Shown here: piece by piece, positions 8,881 through 17,631 of the stretch
Layout of the letters: every line of letters begins with the position of its first letter
How positions within the stretch are numbered: position 1 is the first letter of the stretch
Source: Cyclobacterium xiamenense
Lineage (GTDB): Bacteria; Bacteroidota; Bacteroidia; Cytophagales; Cyclobacteriaceae
Length of the DNA: 64,000 bases
Assembly: GCF_009467825.1 (NCBI RefSeq)
Contig: NZ_WIOK01000027.1
Location: 1 to 64,000 of the forward strand
Direction of reading: 5' to 3'
Translations under genes and position numbers: made by a program
The notes under the pieces: generated by a model
The model's database searches: none
What the model saw: the letters and a program-made list of their open reading frames with translations, nothing else
What the model was told of the DNA's origin: nothing

Positions 8881-9564
8881 ATGGCAAAACAACTGGTATT
8901 GGAGGCCAGGAATATTGATAAGTATTTCTACAGCCCTCAAAAAACACAAGTACTCAAAAAAATCTCTTTTACCATCAATCGGGGAGAATTTGTCTCGGTT
9001 ATGGGTAAGTCCGGCTGCGGCAAATCAACCCTGCTATACATTTTATCCACCATGGATACCAGCTATCAGGGACAGCTCCTAATCGATCAGGAGATGATCA
9101 CCGGCAAACCTCCGGAATACCTTTCCAAAATCAGGAACGAAAAAATCGGGTTTGTTTTTCAGTTCCACTACCTATTGAATGAATTTTCGGTGTTGGAAAA
9201 TGTCTTGATACCCGGGCTCAAACTGGGTAAACTGGGCCGGGAAGCGCTGGAGGTAAACGCCATGGAAAAACTGCGAATTTTCGGCATGGAAGAGCATGCC
9301 CTGAAAAAAGCATACCAACTCTCCGGTGGCCAAAAACAACGCGTAGCCATCGCACGAGCACTTATCAACGATCCCCTGATCATCATGGGAGACGAACCCT
9401 CTGGCAATCTGGACAAAAAAAACAGCGACATTGTTTTTGGGATTTTTAAAGAATTGGCAACCGAGTTCAATCAAACCTTGCTGATTGTTACGCACGACCC
9501 GGAATTTGCCGAAAAGACCGATCGCACCATCGAAATGGAAGACGGAAACATCATTGCCCAATAA
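8881..9564 (+). CDS. ABC transporter ATP-binding protein, LolD/MacB type
   Basis: A 227-residue ATPase subunit. The Walker A motif is GKSGCGKST (42-50), the Q-loop is in FVFQFHYLL (91-99), the signature is LSGGQKQR (147-154), Walker B is [10 protein letters not shown] (166-175) and the switch His is in VTHDPE. Length and motif context match the LolD/MacB branch. It begins one base after the permease stop codon, completing an adaptor-permease-ATPase operon. Cytosolic, attached to the membrane through the permease. Confidence 0.95.
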   Translation: MAKQLVLEARNIDKYFYSPQKTQVLKKISFTINRGEFVSVMGKSGCGKSTLLYILSTMDTSYQGQLLIDQEMITGKPPEYLSKIRNEKIGFVFQFHYLLNEFSVLENVLIPGLKLGKLGREALEVNAMEKLRIFGMEEHALKKAYQLSGGQKQRVAIARALINDPLIIMGDEPSGNLDKKNSDIVFGIFKELATEFNQTLLIVTHDPEFAEKTDRTIEMEDGNIIAQ

Positions 9565-9680
9565 ATCCCTAAATTTTTGATAAACATCAGCGCTTTCTGT
9601 GACTTTTGTCATAGAGGAAAGGGCACTGATTTCTTACATTAGTTGTGTAAAAAATGCATTTCCAGTATCTAAAAAAGCGA

Positions 9681-10133
9681 ATGATGAAAAGTCCAGCCAA
9701 ATTTAGAGACAACTTCTGGCCCCGCACTTTTTCTGACTTTTTTGAGTCAGAGAATCTGCCAGAATGGAGCAAGCGGTTTTACGATGGGGAATCAAAATTT
9801 GAAATCCCCTCAGTAAATATTAAAGAAAATGAAAGTGACTTTCAGGTGGAAGTCGCAGCACCCGGTTTCGAAAAAAAAGATTTCAAGATCGATTGCAGCG
9901 ATGGCATGCTGACACTGCAAGCAGAAAGGGAAGAAAAAAAAGAGGCAGCGGAAAAAGGAGAAATGAAGCGAAGGGAATTCTCGTATTCCTCTATTAAGCG
10001 GTCGTTTAATTTGCCCGCCAACATTGACGAAGAAGGAATCAGTGCCAGGTACGAAAACGGCATCTTGCACCTTCAGCTTCCAAAGGTGAAATCGGCAGAA
10101 GCACCGCCTGCAAAGACTATTAAAGTTGGTTAG
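9681..10133 (+). CDS. Small heat shock protein, Hsp20 family
   Basis: An ATP-independent holdase of about 150 residues. An N-terminal arm rich in aromatics (FRDNFWPRTFSDFF) is followed by an alpha-crystallin domain of about 90 residues, with FQVEVAAPGFEKKDF and the conserved YENGILHLQLPK near its end (A-x-x-x-NG-x-L). An in-frame ATG 27 bases upstream (9654) would add MHFQYLKKR; the ATG pair at 9681/9684 agrees better with family N-termini. The gene is monocistronic and ends in a strong terminator. A small palindrome (TGAC-TTTT-GTCA, 9600-9611) lies upstream and could be an operator, although this is weak evidence. Confidence 0.92.
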   Translation: MMKSPAKFRDNFWPRTFSDFFESENLPEWSKRFYDGESKFEIPSVNIKENESDFQVEVAAPGFEKKDFKIDCSDGMLTLQAEREEKKEAAEKGEMKRREFSYSSIKRSFNLPANIDEEGISARYENGILHLQLPKVKSAEAPPAKTIKVG

Positions 10134-10146
10134 GTCTAGTGAAAAG

Positions 10147-10175
10147 GCTCCGACCGTTTGGTCGGGGCTTTTTTT
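10147..10175 (+). terminator. Rho-independent terminator of the hsp20 gene
   Basis: GCTCCGACC (10147-10155) and GGTCGGGGC (10160-10168) form a 9-pair stem with one G-T pair and a GTTT loop. A run of seven T follows. It begins 14 bases after the Hsp20 stop codon. Confidence 0.88.
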
Positions 10176-10180
10176 ATACG

Positions 10181-11056
10181 GTTAACCTGAGTAAGATTTT
10201 AATTGATGGCAAGTGGGGTCGTTTGAACGGTTTTGTAGTTGATTCCGGTCATTTTTGGAAAAAAATATTCAACCCTCTCCCGGGCTGCAGGAAGGGTCGA
10301 TTGGCTCATAAGCCCCGGATTATTGTTGTTGAAGCCCCACTGGCTACGGAGTCGAATAGGAGCTTTTTTTGGGAGAAGTGATAGCGGACTTCACTTCATC
10401 GGGTTGGGCTAAAGAAAAGTTATTTTCTTTATATGCGGTTTCTGCCTGTTGATACTTCACTCTGCAAATGCAGGCCTGAAGGGCCTGAACAAAATAACCG
10501 TGGGAGCAACCCACGACTCGTTGACCTCCAATTAGCTCCAACCCTGGAAGGGGTTGAACCGGAATTGCCTGCCATGCAAGAAAAACGCTTCCGGAGATAG
10601 AGTCATTCGATCGATCCTATATCGACAGAGGAGAACCTGCTGGCTCTAGTATTCGCTACACCCTTTTACTTGAGAATCTACACTAATTGAGTAGCGCAAT
10701 CCTCAAAAGGCCATTTGCGATGGCAAAAGACAAAACTATTAATCCGAGATCGGGGTGGAAATTTGTCAAAAAGCCGTCGTTACAAGGCATTGGTTTGAAT
10801 CGAGAAAGCCGTGGGAAATTCCAACTTAGCAAGACTGCCAAACCTTTCCCCTCCTCGCTACCCAGCTAAATGAGTCTGGATTGACGATTTAGACAGTTTT
10901 TTATGAAAAACAGTTCGAAATCAGGTGTTTAGATCTTACCGAAATGCCATCGTACTGGAAACATACGGGACATTTTGGGTATAAAACGTACCTTTCGATT
11001 TATGCAACGTACGGATACTTTCTATTGCTACTCAAAAAACCCGCTATTACGGCAGC
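10181..11056. other. Long non-coding stretch between hsp20 and the MATE gene
   Basis: About 880 bases without a convincing gene on either strand. The open frames present are short, have no family-like composition and lack initiation context. A cluster of three small palindromes lies at 10471-10556 and is described separately. A CT/AG-rich segment around 10268-10300 could form a weaker hairpin. The stretch may be the remains of a lost gene or a repeat insertion; nothing further can be supported. Confidence 0.6.
10471..10556. repeat. Cluster of three consecutive small palindromes (REP-like)
   Basis: Three hairpins follow each other at short intervals. They are CAGGCC-TGAAG-GGCCTG (10471-10487), CGTGGG-AGCAA-CCCACG (10499-10515) and CAACCC-TGGAAG-GGGTTG (10539-10556). 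Each has a perfect 6-pair stem. Similar GC-rich palindrome trains occur in Bacteroidota intergenic regions and resemble REP elements mobilised by IS200-like transposases. No transposase is present nearby, so that origin is an inference. Confidence 0.55.
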
Positions 11057-12388
11057 CTAAAGTGCGTCGGTGCCCTTCTTGAGGTAAAAATAGGAAATGG
11101 CGGCAGCTCCGGTATCTGCCAGGGGGAAGGAGTACCAAATCCCCTCCAATCCGAAAAATATCGGCAATACAATCACCAGGGGAACAAGAAAGATACCTTG
11201 CTTGCTCAACGCCAGCAATAAGGCAGACTTTGGCTTTCCAATGGCTTGAAAATACGCACTACCAATCAGACTAAACGCCAGCAAGGGGGTCGCTAAAAAG
11301 GCTTTTCGCATCGCGGGTATCGTTTCTAGAATCAGGGTTTCGTCCGAAGTAAATATCTGGACCAGGGAGCCCGTAAAGCTCATGATCAGCACAAAAATAA
11401 GCAGAGCGATCAGACTGGAAGCACGAAGCGCCAGACGAATGGCTTTGTGAACACGTTCGTTCAGCTTTGCTCCGTAGTTGTATCCCGCGATGGGCACAAA
11501 TCCCTGCGTAATCCCCAATACAGGGAAATTGGCGAACATCATGACCCGGTTGATAACCCCATAAACCGACAGTCCCATCTCACCTCCATAGTTGAAAAGT
11601 TCGTTGTTTAGTACAATCGCTAAAATACTCACCATTCCCTGCCTTGCCAGCGTTACTGCCCCTAGTGCTGCAATCTCTTTGGCCAGACCAAGATCCGGGG
11701 TAAACCAGGAAGCCTTCACCTTCATGATGGATTTTCCAAACAAAAAGAACCACAAGGTATAGGCGGCGCTGGCGATGTAAGAGATGGTCGTAGCCCAGGC
11801 AGCTCCCTCTAAGCCCATATCCAGCCACACGATGAATATCGGATCCAAGATTATGTTAAAAACCGCCGGAACAATTAAGGTATACATGGCCACCTTCGGG
11901 TATCCTTCAGCGCGAATCACGTTATTGCTCATCATGGCCCAGGCAAGGAAGGGAATACCAATCAGAATGATGTTGAAATACGATTTGGCAGGCTCAAGTA
12001 CCTCGCCTTTCCCTCCAAAAAGCTGTAAAATCTCATCTGCAAATAGAAATCCCAGCCCAACAAATAGAATCGCCAGGGTTAGGGTCATGCCAATTTGGTT
12101 TCCAAAGGTAGAGAATGCCCTCGCTTCGTTTCCATCGCCAAAAGCCCTGGAAATGACAGAGGCTCCCCCTACCCCGATGGACATGCCAATACTAGAAATC
12201 AAAAAGGTAATCGGCAGGACCACAGTAATGGTGGCGATGCCGATGGAACCCACAAAACGTCCGACAAAAATCGTGTCAACTATCCCGTAAATAGACAAAA
12301 CCAAAATGCCGACAGCGGCCGGGACCGCTTGTTGCAGCAGTAATTTACCAATGGGCGAATGACCAAAAGTATGGTTGTTTTTTTCCAT
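11057..12388 (-). CDS. MATE family efflux transporter
   Basis: A 443-residue integral membrane protein with about 12 hydrophobic segments in two related halves, the size and layout of the MATE (NorM/DinF) family. Recognisable segments are PIGKLLLQQAVPAAVGILV near the N-terminus, GIATITVVLPITFLISSIGM and VGGASVISRAFGDGN in the first half, and GFVPIAGYNYGAK in the second, matching conserved MATE motifs. Proteins of this family export drugs, flavins or metabolites in exchange for sodium ions or protons. It is transcribed alone, leftward, with about 100 bases between it and the next gene upstream. Confidence 0.93.
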   Translation of the reverse strand: MEKNNHTFGHSPIGKLLLQQAVPAAVGILVLSIYGIVDTIFVGRFVGSIGIATITVVLPITFLISSIGMSIGVGGASVISRAFGDGNEARAFSTFGNQIGMTLTLAILFVGLGFLFADEILQLFGGKGEVLEPAKSYFNIILIGIPFLAWAMMSNNVIRAEGYPKVAMYTLIVPAVFNIILDPIFIVWLDMGLEGAAWATTISYIASAAYTLWFFLFGKSIMKVKASWFTPDLGLAKEIAALGAVTLARQGMVSILAIVLNNELFNYGGEMGLSVYGVINRVMMFANFPVLGITQGFVPIAGYNYGAKLNERVHKAIRLALRASSLIALLIFVLIMSFTGSLVQIFTSDETLILETIPAMRKAFLATPLLAFSLIGSAYFQAIGKPKSALLLALSKQGIFLVPLVIVLPIFFGLEGIWYSFPLADTGAAAISYFYLKKGTDAL

Positions 12389-12485
12389 AAGATGAGAATT
12401 TCACAAAAAAGGAAATCCCTGAAATGATTTATCCGGGCAAATTACCGATTTTATCTCAATGGATGAACCTCAATTACAGGAACAC

Positions 12486-13940
12486 CTAAAAAGTTTTGGT
12501 AAATTGAATTTTCACTTTCAGCTGCAGATCCCTGATCACCTTGAATATTTCCTTGATGGTGACGGCCTGAACTTTGGTCAAACTACTGATCTTAATGTAA
12601 TTCACCGGGTCTTTTCGCTCGCGGATAACGGCTATTGCTTGTTTTTCCAAACGAAGGCCCATTAGGTAATAGTAGCCCTGGTAAAGCTCTTCGGCCTCCT
12701 TTGCAGAAAAGACGCCTTTTTTCGTCAGAATTTTCAGGCGTTTACCCGTATTGGTTTCAAAAACCCGGTTGGCTAAGGCGTACAAACGGATGGCATCGAC
12801 CATGGGTGTCATGGCTTTTTTTATATCAAATACCTGCTCCTTTTCTACCTTGAACGTGCGAATGTTACGCAGCCAGGTCAACTGTGGATCGTATTGCAAG
12901 GTATTTTGAGCCATATTGAAGAAAAACCGCTCCAAGGGGTGCTGCAGCTGCTCGTCCATAAAATTCTTTAATCCCTGAAGTAGTGAAAAATCACCGTAAA
13001 TGGGCCTGCAATCAAAAAACGTTCCGTAGGTCATTACGGTTTCCATCGAGGACTCCTGAAACCAACCGGCATAATTGGCTTTCCAATGAGAAAGAGAATG
13101 AGTCCACTTGGGATTGCTAGCCATAAACCCTCCCTTGCAGTAGTTAAATCCAATCTCGTCCAACCGGTCGGAAACAGCCCGGGACATGTCCAAAAAATAG
13201 GATCGCACCAATTCCCGCTGCTCGTTTGCTTTGTCTTCGTAAATGATCGCATTGTCCTGATCTGTTTTCAGCGTTTGTTCCTTCCTCCCCTCACTTCCCA
13301 GCACAAAAAATACAAATTTCGCCGGCGGAGACCCTTTTTCCTTGATTACCTGCTCAATAACCCGCAACGCAATGGAGTCGGCGATGGTCGAAATAATCTG
13401 ATTGATGATCTCGGCCCGGACGCCGCGCTGAATCAATTGGTCTACAATTCCCGGTACCTGCTTCCACTTATCGCGGAGCTCTTCCTTGCCCAGCGCGAGT
13501 TTTACAGATTGGATAAAAACAAAGGGAGACTGGGATTGGATCGTCAGTATTTTATTCCGGCTCGTAACACCTACGTAGGCACCCTGCTCCGTCACGAGCA
13601 GGTACCTGCTCTTGGTCCGAAACATCAACAACAGGGCCTCGTACACAAATGCTTCCCGCTCGATCGAAACCAGCGTTGGGTCCATGATCTGATACACCGG
13701 GGTTTCCGATGACAAACCGGCTGCCAGAACGTTGTCGCGTAGCGTAATATCGGTAATCACCCCCTGAATATCCCCGCTCCCCGTACCTACAAAAAGACAG
13801 CTGGATTTTTCATCCCGCATCAGGCTAGCCGCTTTCGATACCGGTGTATCGGGCAGGCAAAATAGAATTTCCTTCAAAGGAATATCACCGACAGTCCTGA
13901 CATAAAAGTCATCAATAGGGCTTAATGGCTCCTGCGTCAT
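12486..13940 (-). CDS. CBS-pair / DUF294 nucleotidyltransferase-like signalling protein
   Basis: A cytosolic protein of 484 residues. A CBS-domain pair (about 20-135) is followed by a DUF294 nucleotidyltransferase-like domain with FFVLGSEGRKEQ (residues 211-222) and TDQDNAIIYED (226-236). These match the GS...D-x-D pattern of GlnD-like enzymes. A helical DUF294 C-terminal domain (about 330-484) completes the family layout. CBS pairs usually bind adenine nucleotides, so an energy-sensing role is likely but the reaction is unknown. An upstream in-frame ATG would add 39 residues with no resemblance and would run into the tRNA-locus promoter, so the start at 13940 is chosen. Confidence 0.85.
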   Translation of the reverse strand: MTQEPLSPIDDFYVRTVGDIPLKEILFCLPDTPVSKAASLMRDEKSSCLFVGTGSGDIQGVITDITLRDNVLAAGLSSETPVYQIMDPTLVSIEREAFVYEALLLMFRTKSRYLLVTEQGAYVGVTSRNKILTIQSQSPFVFIQSVKLALGKEELRDKWKQVPGIVDQLIQRGVRAEIINQIISTIADSIALRVIEQVIKEKGSPPAKFVFFVLGSEGRKEQTLKTDQDNAIIYEDKANEQRELVRSYFLDMSRAVSDRLDEIGFNYCKGGFMASNPKWTHSLSHWKANYAGWFQESSMETVMTYGTFFDCRPIYGDFSLLQGLKNFMDEQLQHPLERFFFNMAQNTLQYDPQLTWLRNIRTFKVEKEQVFDIKKAMTPMVDAIRLYALANRVFETNTGKRLKILTKKGVFSAKEAEELYQGYYYLMGLRLEKQAIAVIRERKDPVNYIKISSLTKVQAVTIKEIFKVIRDLQLKVKIQFTKTF

Positions 13941-14004
13941 ATCCACTTTTTTTGTAAAGATCCGTAATCCCTTTGAGTAATTAAAAAGTAATTGCCAATT
14001 ACTA

Positions 14005-14035
14005 TTTGTAATTAAAAAAAACCGCCTTACATTTG
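14005..14035 (+). promoter_or_regulatory. Bacteroidota-type promoter of the tRNA-Arg/tRNA-Lys locus
   Basis: TTTG at 14005-14008, a 19-base spacer and TACATTTG at 14028-14035 match the housekeeping consensus TTTG-N19-TANNTTTG exactly. The predicted transcription start is near 14041, ahead of a structured leader, a tRNA-like sequence and two tRNA genes. Confidence 0.8.
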
Positions 14036-14040
14036 CACAA

Positions 14041-14150
14041 GCTTTTGAAAAAAGCACTCCCAGACAGGCTGAAAAGCCTGTTTCTGTTTACAGACAACGG
14101 TTCCATCGCTACCGCTGAGTAAGCCTCACCCCATTTTGAATGGGGCGTTT
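14041..14150 (+). ncRNA. Structured leader or small RNA ahead of the tRNA genes
   Basis: Directly downstream of the strong promoter three perfect hairpins follow in about 105 bases. They are GCTTTT-GAA-AAAAGC (14041-14055), ACAGGCT-GAAA-AGCCTGT (14064-14081) and CCCCATT-TTG-AATGGGG (14129-14145); the last is followed by CGTTTT. The stretch has no open reading frame. It could be the processed 5' leader of the tRNA precursor or a separate small RNA ending at the last hairpin. No known RNA family is recognised. Confidence 0.4.
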
Positions 14151-14187
14151 TGGAAGAAGCATTACCGGCTGGATGTGACCAAAAAAA

Positions 14188-14252
14188 GGTCCTGTAGCGC
14201 AACCGGATAGCGCATCCCGACTGCTGGGTCGGGAAGGGTTCAGGTCCAGGAG
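14188..14252 (+). pseudogene. Degenerate tRNA copy lacking a T arm
   Basis: The first 26 bases (GGTCCTGTAGCGCAACCGGA and following) match the 5' half of the tRNA-Arg at 14278 almost exactly, including the preceding A-run. The D arm (GCGC/GCGC) is intact. The anticodon arm is extended: ATCCCGAC can pair with GTCGGGA around a 6-base loop. The T arm is missing: only about 12 bases separate the anticodon arm from CAGGA, which can still pair with TCCTG of the 5' end. It is best read as a decayed duplicate of the tRNA-Arg gene, co-transcribed with the real one. Confidence 0.65.
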
Positions 14253-14277
14253 TAGACAGTAAGTAAACAGCAAAAAA

Positions 14278-14351
14278 GGTCCTGTAGCTCAACCGGATAG
14301 AGCAACTGCCTTCTAAGCAGTAGGTTTCAGGTTCGAGTCCTGACAGGATCA
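14278..14351 (+). tRNA. tRNA-Arg (anticodon TCT)
   Basis: A complete cloverleaf of 74 bases. The acceptor stem is GGTCCTG/CAGGATC with one G-T pair, the D arm is GCTC...GAGC, the anticodon stem ACTGC/GCAGT encloses the loop CTTCTAA with anticodon TCT, and the T arm is TCAGG-TTCGAGT-CCTGA. CCA is not encoded. It lies between the degenerate copy and tRNA-Lys. Confidence 0.95.
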
Positions 14352-14411
14352 CAGCCAGTTAGGAGTACCTGAAACGTGAAAAGACGTTGTGTACACTAAT
14401 GCAAAGCAATT

Positions 14412-14484
14412 GATTCCGTAGCTCAGCTGGTAGAGCATAACACTTTTAATGTTAGGGTCCTGGGTTCGAACCCCAGCGGGATCA
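14412..14484 (+). tRNA. tRNA-Lys (anticodon TTT)
   Basis: A complete cloverleaf of 73 bases. The acceptor stem is GATTCCG/CGGGATC with one T-G pair, the D arm is GCTC...GAGC, the anticodon stem TAACA/TGTTA encloses CTTTTAA with anticodon TTT, and the T arm is CTGGG-TTCGAAC-CCCAG. CCA is not encoded. It is followed by a terminator. Confidence 0.95.
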
Positions 14485-14493
14485 CACCCATAT

Positions 14494-14526
14494 AAAAATC
14501 CTGTGAGAATTCGCAGGATTTTTTAT
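14494..14526 (+). terminator. Rho-independent terminator of the tRNA locus
   Basis: AAAAATCCTG (14494-14503) pairs with CAGGATTTTT (14514-14523) around TGAGAATTCG, and the stem runs into the T tract. It lies 10 bases after tRNA-Lys. Confidence 0.85.
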
Positions 14527-14664
14527 TTCCCCACCTCGTCTCGTCACTGCGAAAAATGCATGGAGCATCCCGGCTGGGCTGAAATTAGCAGGGGACTCAT
14601 ATCCAGAAAAATTCCGGTGGTAGGATTCAGGGGTGCCTTTTTCGCTTACTGGAATCCGGAAAAT

Positions 14665-14702
14665 AAAAAAGCAGCTACCAACAAATCGGTAGCTGCTTTT
14701 TT
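14665..14702. terminator. Bidirectional terminator between the tRNA locus and aconitase
   Basis: A perfect 15-pair hairpin: AAAAAAGCAGCTACC (14665-14679) and GGTAGCTGCTTTTTT (14688-14702). It has an A-run on one side and a T-run on the other, so it can stop transcripts in both directions. It lies 14 bases after the aconitase stop codon. Confidence 0.9.
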
Positions 14703-14715
14703 TAATTGCTTCGTG

Positions 14716-17496
14716 TCAGGATTTCAAAAATTGGCGTAAGACGTAATGCAAAATGCCGCCGTTTTTGTAATACTCAATTTCGATGGCCGAATCCAGTCTG
14801 GCAATGACATCAAAATTGATCAAACTTCCGTCGTCTTTGATTGCGGTCGCTTTTAGCACTTTTAAAGGACTCAGGCTGTCCTTTATCCCTTCGATAGAAA
14901 TTTGTTCCTTTCCGGTAAGTCCCAGGCTTTCAGCGGTTTGACCCTCCGCAAACTGCATGGGTAAGACCCCCATTCCGACAAGATTAGACCGGTGTATTCG
15001 CTCGTAACTTTCGGCAATGACCCCTTTGATCCCCAGAAGTGAGGTACCCTTGGCTGCCCAATCTCTGGAAGAACCGCTACCGTATTCTTTGCCCGCAAGT
15101 ACCAAAAGGGGCACCTGTTCGCTTCGGTAGCGCTCAGATGCATCAAAAACTGTCATTTCCTCACCAGAAGGCATGTGAACCGTATAGCCTCCCTCCTTCG
15201 AGGTTAGCTGATTCTTGATCCGTACATTGGCAAAAGTTCCCCGAACCATGACCTCATCGTTCCCTCTTCTGGAACCATACGAATTAAACATACTTTGGTC
15301 CACACCTTTTGCGATGAGGTACTTGCCGGCGGGCGATGAAGGTGAAAACGATCCTGCTGGAGAAATATGGTCGGTGGTGATGGAGTCTCCCAATTTTAGT
15401 AGAACCCTTCCGTCGACAATGTCAGCTGCCGCAGCTACCTCCTCAGCGATACCGTTAAAGAAGGGTGCCTCTTTGATGTAGGTAGAAGAATCCGACCATT
15501 GGTACACCTTGTCTTCGGGCGCTTTGAGGCTGCGCCACTGTTCGTTTCCTTCGAAGATTTCCCCGTAATTTTTCTTGTAATCGTTTGGAGAAAGCACCCT
15601 ATTGGCTACTTCGAATATTTCTTCGTTGGACGGCCAGATGTCTTTTAGGTAAACGGGTTCCAGATTGGGATCGTACCCAAGGGGTTCGTTATTGAGATCC
15701 ACATCCACCCTGCCGGCCAATGCGTACGCCACCACCAACATGGGCGACATGAGGTAGTTCATTTTTACCTGCGGGTGTACTCGTGCTTCAAAATTTCTGT
15801 TTCCGGAAAGGACCGAAGCGACGACCAGATCATTTTCCTCAACTGCTTTGGCGATATGGACCGGTAAGGGTCCCGAATTGCCGATACAACTGGTACAGCC
15901 GTAGCCAACCACGTGGAAGCGCAGGGCTTCCAAATCATCGAGTAATTCGGAATGCCTCAGGTAATCGGTCACTACCTTGGAGCCAGGAGCGAGAGAGGTT
16001 TTGACCCATGGTTTTACGTCCAAGCCCCGTTCTCTTGCTTTTCGCGCCACAAGTCCCGCGCCGATCATCACACTGGGGTTTGAGGTATTGGTACAGGAAG
16101 TGATGGCAGCAATTACCACCGAACCGTCATGAAGCGCAAATTCTTCGTTATTCAATTGCACCATAACGGTTTTTAAACCGTTTTTAACCTTTGTTTCAAT
16201 CTCTACCTCCTTCTCTCCACTCGGATCGGGTGTTTTCACTGGCTGATTGCCTCCCCCTTCTGCGTACCATCTTCCAACATCTCGTTTGTTGATAGGAATG
16301 TAATCCCTGCCATGTACCTCCTTTAGCAACGCGCCAAATTTGTCCTTAAATTCGCGCATGAGGATCTTATCTTGCGGACGCTTCGGCCCAGAGACGGTGG
16401 GTTCGACGGTACCCAGATCCAACTCAACCACGGTGGAATAGTTGATGTCGTCTTCATTAGCCCGCCACAGCATGTTGGCTTTTGCATAGGTTTCCACGAG
16501 TTCGATTTGCTCCCGTGAACGGTTCGTACGGGACATGTAGTCCAATGTGCGGTCATCGATGGGAAAATAGGTCACCGTACACCCAAATTCCGGAGACATA
16601 TTGGCGATCGTGGCCCTGTCCGGAACGGATAACCCATCCAACCCGGGTCCAAATACCTCCACAAACTTCCCCACGACACGCTGTCGGCGGAGTAATTCCG
16701 TAATGGTTAGCACCATATCGGTGGCAGTGGTACCCAGGGGAAGGGCACCTGTAAGTCGCAGACCCACTACTTCCGGCATGATGAAATAAATGGGCTGGCC
16801 CAATAGGGCGGCTTCTGCTTCAATCCCGCCTACTCCCCATCCGACTACACCTATCCCGTTGACCATGGGGGTGTGGGAATCGGTACCTACCAGCGTGTCT
16901 GGGAAAACGTTTCCGTCCCTGGCGATGACCCCCTGGGCCAGGTATTCGAGATTGACCTGATGGCAAATACCCATTCCGGGCGGAACCACGGAAAAATTAT
17001 GAAACGATTTTTGCGCCCACTTTAGAAATTCGTACCGCTCACCGTTGCGTTCGTATTCTACATCTACGTTTCTCTTGTACGAATAATTGGTACCGAAAAA
17101 ATCCACTTGTACGGAATGATCCACCACCAAATCTACCGGAATCAAAGGGTTGATTTTTTCCGGATCTTTTCCCTTTCGAACGGCTTCCGCCCGAAGTGAG
17201 GCAATGTCCACCACCGCGGGCACGCCGGTAAAATCCTGCATCAATACCCTGGCTGGCTTGTAGGGAATTTCTTTATCCGAAGCCTGCGGCTTCCAATTCA
17301 GCAGGGTTTCTATGTTTTCTTGGGTAATAGCAAAATCATCAAAATTCCTAAGCGCATTTTCGAGAAGAATGCGAATGGAGAAAGGTAGTTTGTTAATCGG
17401 GTATCCCTTTTGCTGTAAGGCTTCCAGACTCCAGTAAGTCAGGTCACCTTTGGGAGATGGTAATTTCTTCTTTATTTGATATGGATCATTAGCCAT
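14716..17496 (-). CDS. acnA: Aconitate hydratase (AcnA type)
   Basis: Interconverts citrate and isocitrate in the TCA cycle. At 926 residues it has the full length of the AcnA/IRP branch, with the swivel domain at the C-terminus. The [4Fe-4S] cluster ligands are seen in AITSCTNTSNPSVM and GYGCTSCIGNSG. Substrate-site motifs include DHSVQVDFFGT, GTDSHTPMVNG, GDSITTDHISPAG, SRRGNDEVMVRGTFANVR and KEYGSGSSRDWAAKG. It is transcribed alone, leftward, with a strong bidirectional terminator behind it. It begins with MANDPYQIKKK, and no longer frame is plausible. Confidence 0.97.
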   Translation of the reverse strand: MANDPYQIKKKLPSPKGDLTYWSLEALQQKGYPINKLPFSIRILLENALRNFDDFAITQENIETLLNWKPQASDKEIPYKPARVLMQDFTGVPAVVDIASLRAEAVRKGKDPEKINPLIPVDLVVDHSVQVDFFGTNYSYKRNVDVEYERNGERYEFLKWAQKSFHNFSVVPPGMGICHQVNLEYLAQGVIARDGNVFPDTLVGTDSHTPMVNGIGVVGWGVGGIEAEAALLGQPIYFIMPEVVGLRLTGALPLGTTATDMVLTITELLRRQRVVGKFVEVFGPGLDGLSVPDRATIANMSPEFGCTVTYFPIDDRTLDYMSRTNRSREQIELVETYAKANMLWRANEDDINYSTVVELDLGTVEPTVSGPKRPQDKILMREFKDKFGALLKEVHGRDYIPINKRDVGRWYAEGGGNQPVKTPDPSGEKEVEIETKVKNGLKTVMVQLNNEEFALHDGSVVIAAITSCTNTSNPSVMIGAGLVARKARERGLDVKPWVKTSLAPGSKVVTDYLRHSELLDDLEALRFHVVGYGCTSCIGNSGPLPVHIAKAVEENDLVVASVLSGNRNFEARVHPQVKMNYLMSPMLVVAYALAGRVDVDLNNEPLGYDPNLEPVYLKDIWPSNEEIFEVANRVLSPNDYKKNYGEIFEGNEQWRSLKAPEDKVYQWSDSSTYIKEAPFFNGIAEEVAAAADIVDGRVLLKLGDSITTDHISPAGSFSPSSPAGKYLIAKGVDQSMFNSYGSRRGNDEVMVRGTFANVRIKNQLTSKEGGYTVHMPSGEEMTVFDASERYRSEQVPLLVLAGKEYGSGSSRDWAAKGTSLLGIKGVIAESYERIHRSNLVGMGVLPMQFAEGQTAESLGLTGKEQISIEGIKDSLSPLKVLKATAIKDDGSLINFDVIARLDSAIEIEYYKNGGILHYVLRQFLKS

Positions 17497-17631
17497 GCGT
17501 TGTATTGGTTAAATGATAAAAAAGAGTTTACGTAATCTGGAACCGCTTTCGGTTTCCAATACCACTAATATAGGTTATTTTTGGCGAATTTCGAAGCAAA
17601 TCTGCGCCTGTAAGCCGGGAACATCCCCCCA

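Noticed and set aside
10344-10541. A 65-codon frame on the minus strand in the 10.2-11 kb gap
   Set aside because: It runs through the palindrome train, has no family resemblance and no initiation context; likely chance.
10687-10869. A 60-codon frame on the plus strand in the same gap
   Set aside because: Its composition is not protein-like and there is no promoter; treated as non-coding.
12486-14057. A longer version of the CBS/DUF294 protein starting at 14057
   Set aside because: It would overlap the promoter of the tRNA locus, and the added residues have no similarity to family N-termini.
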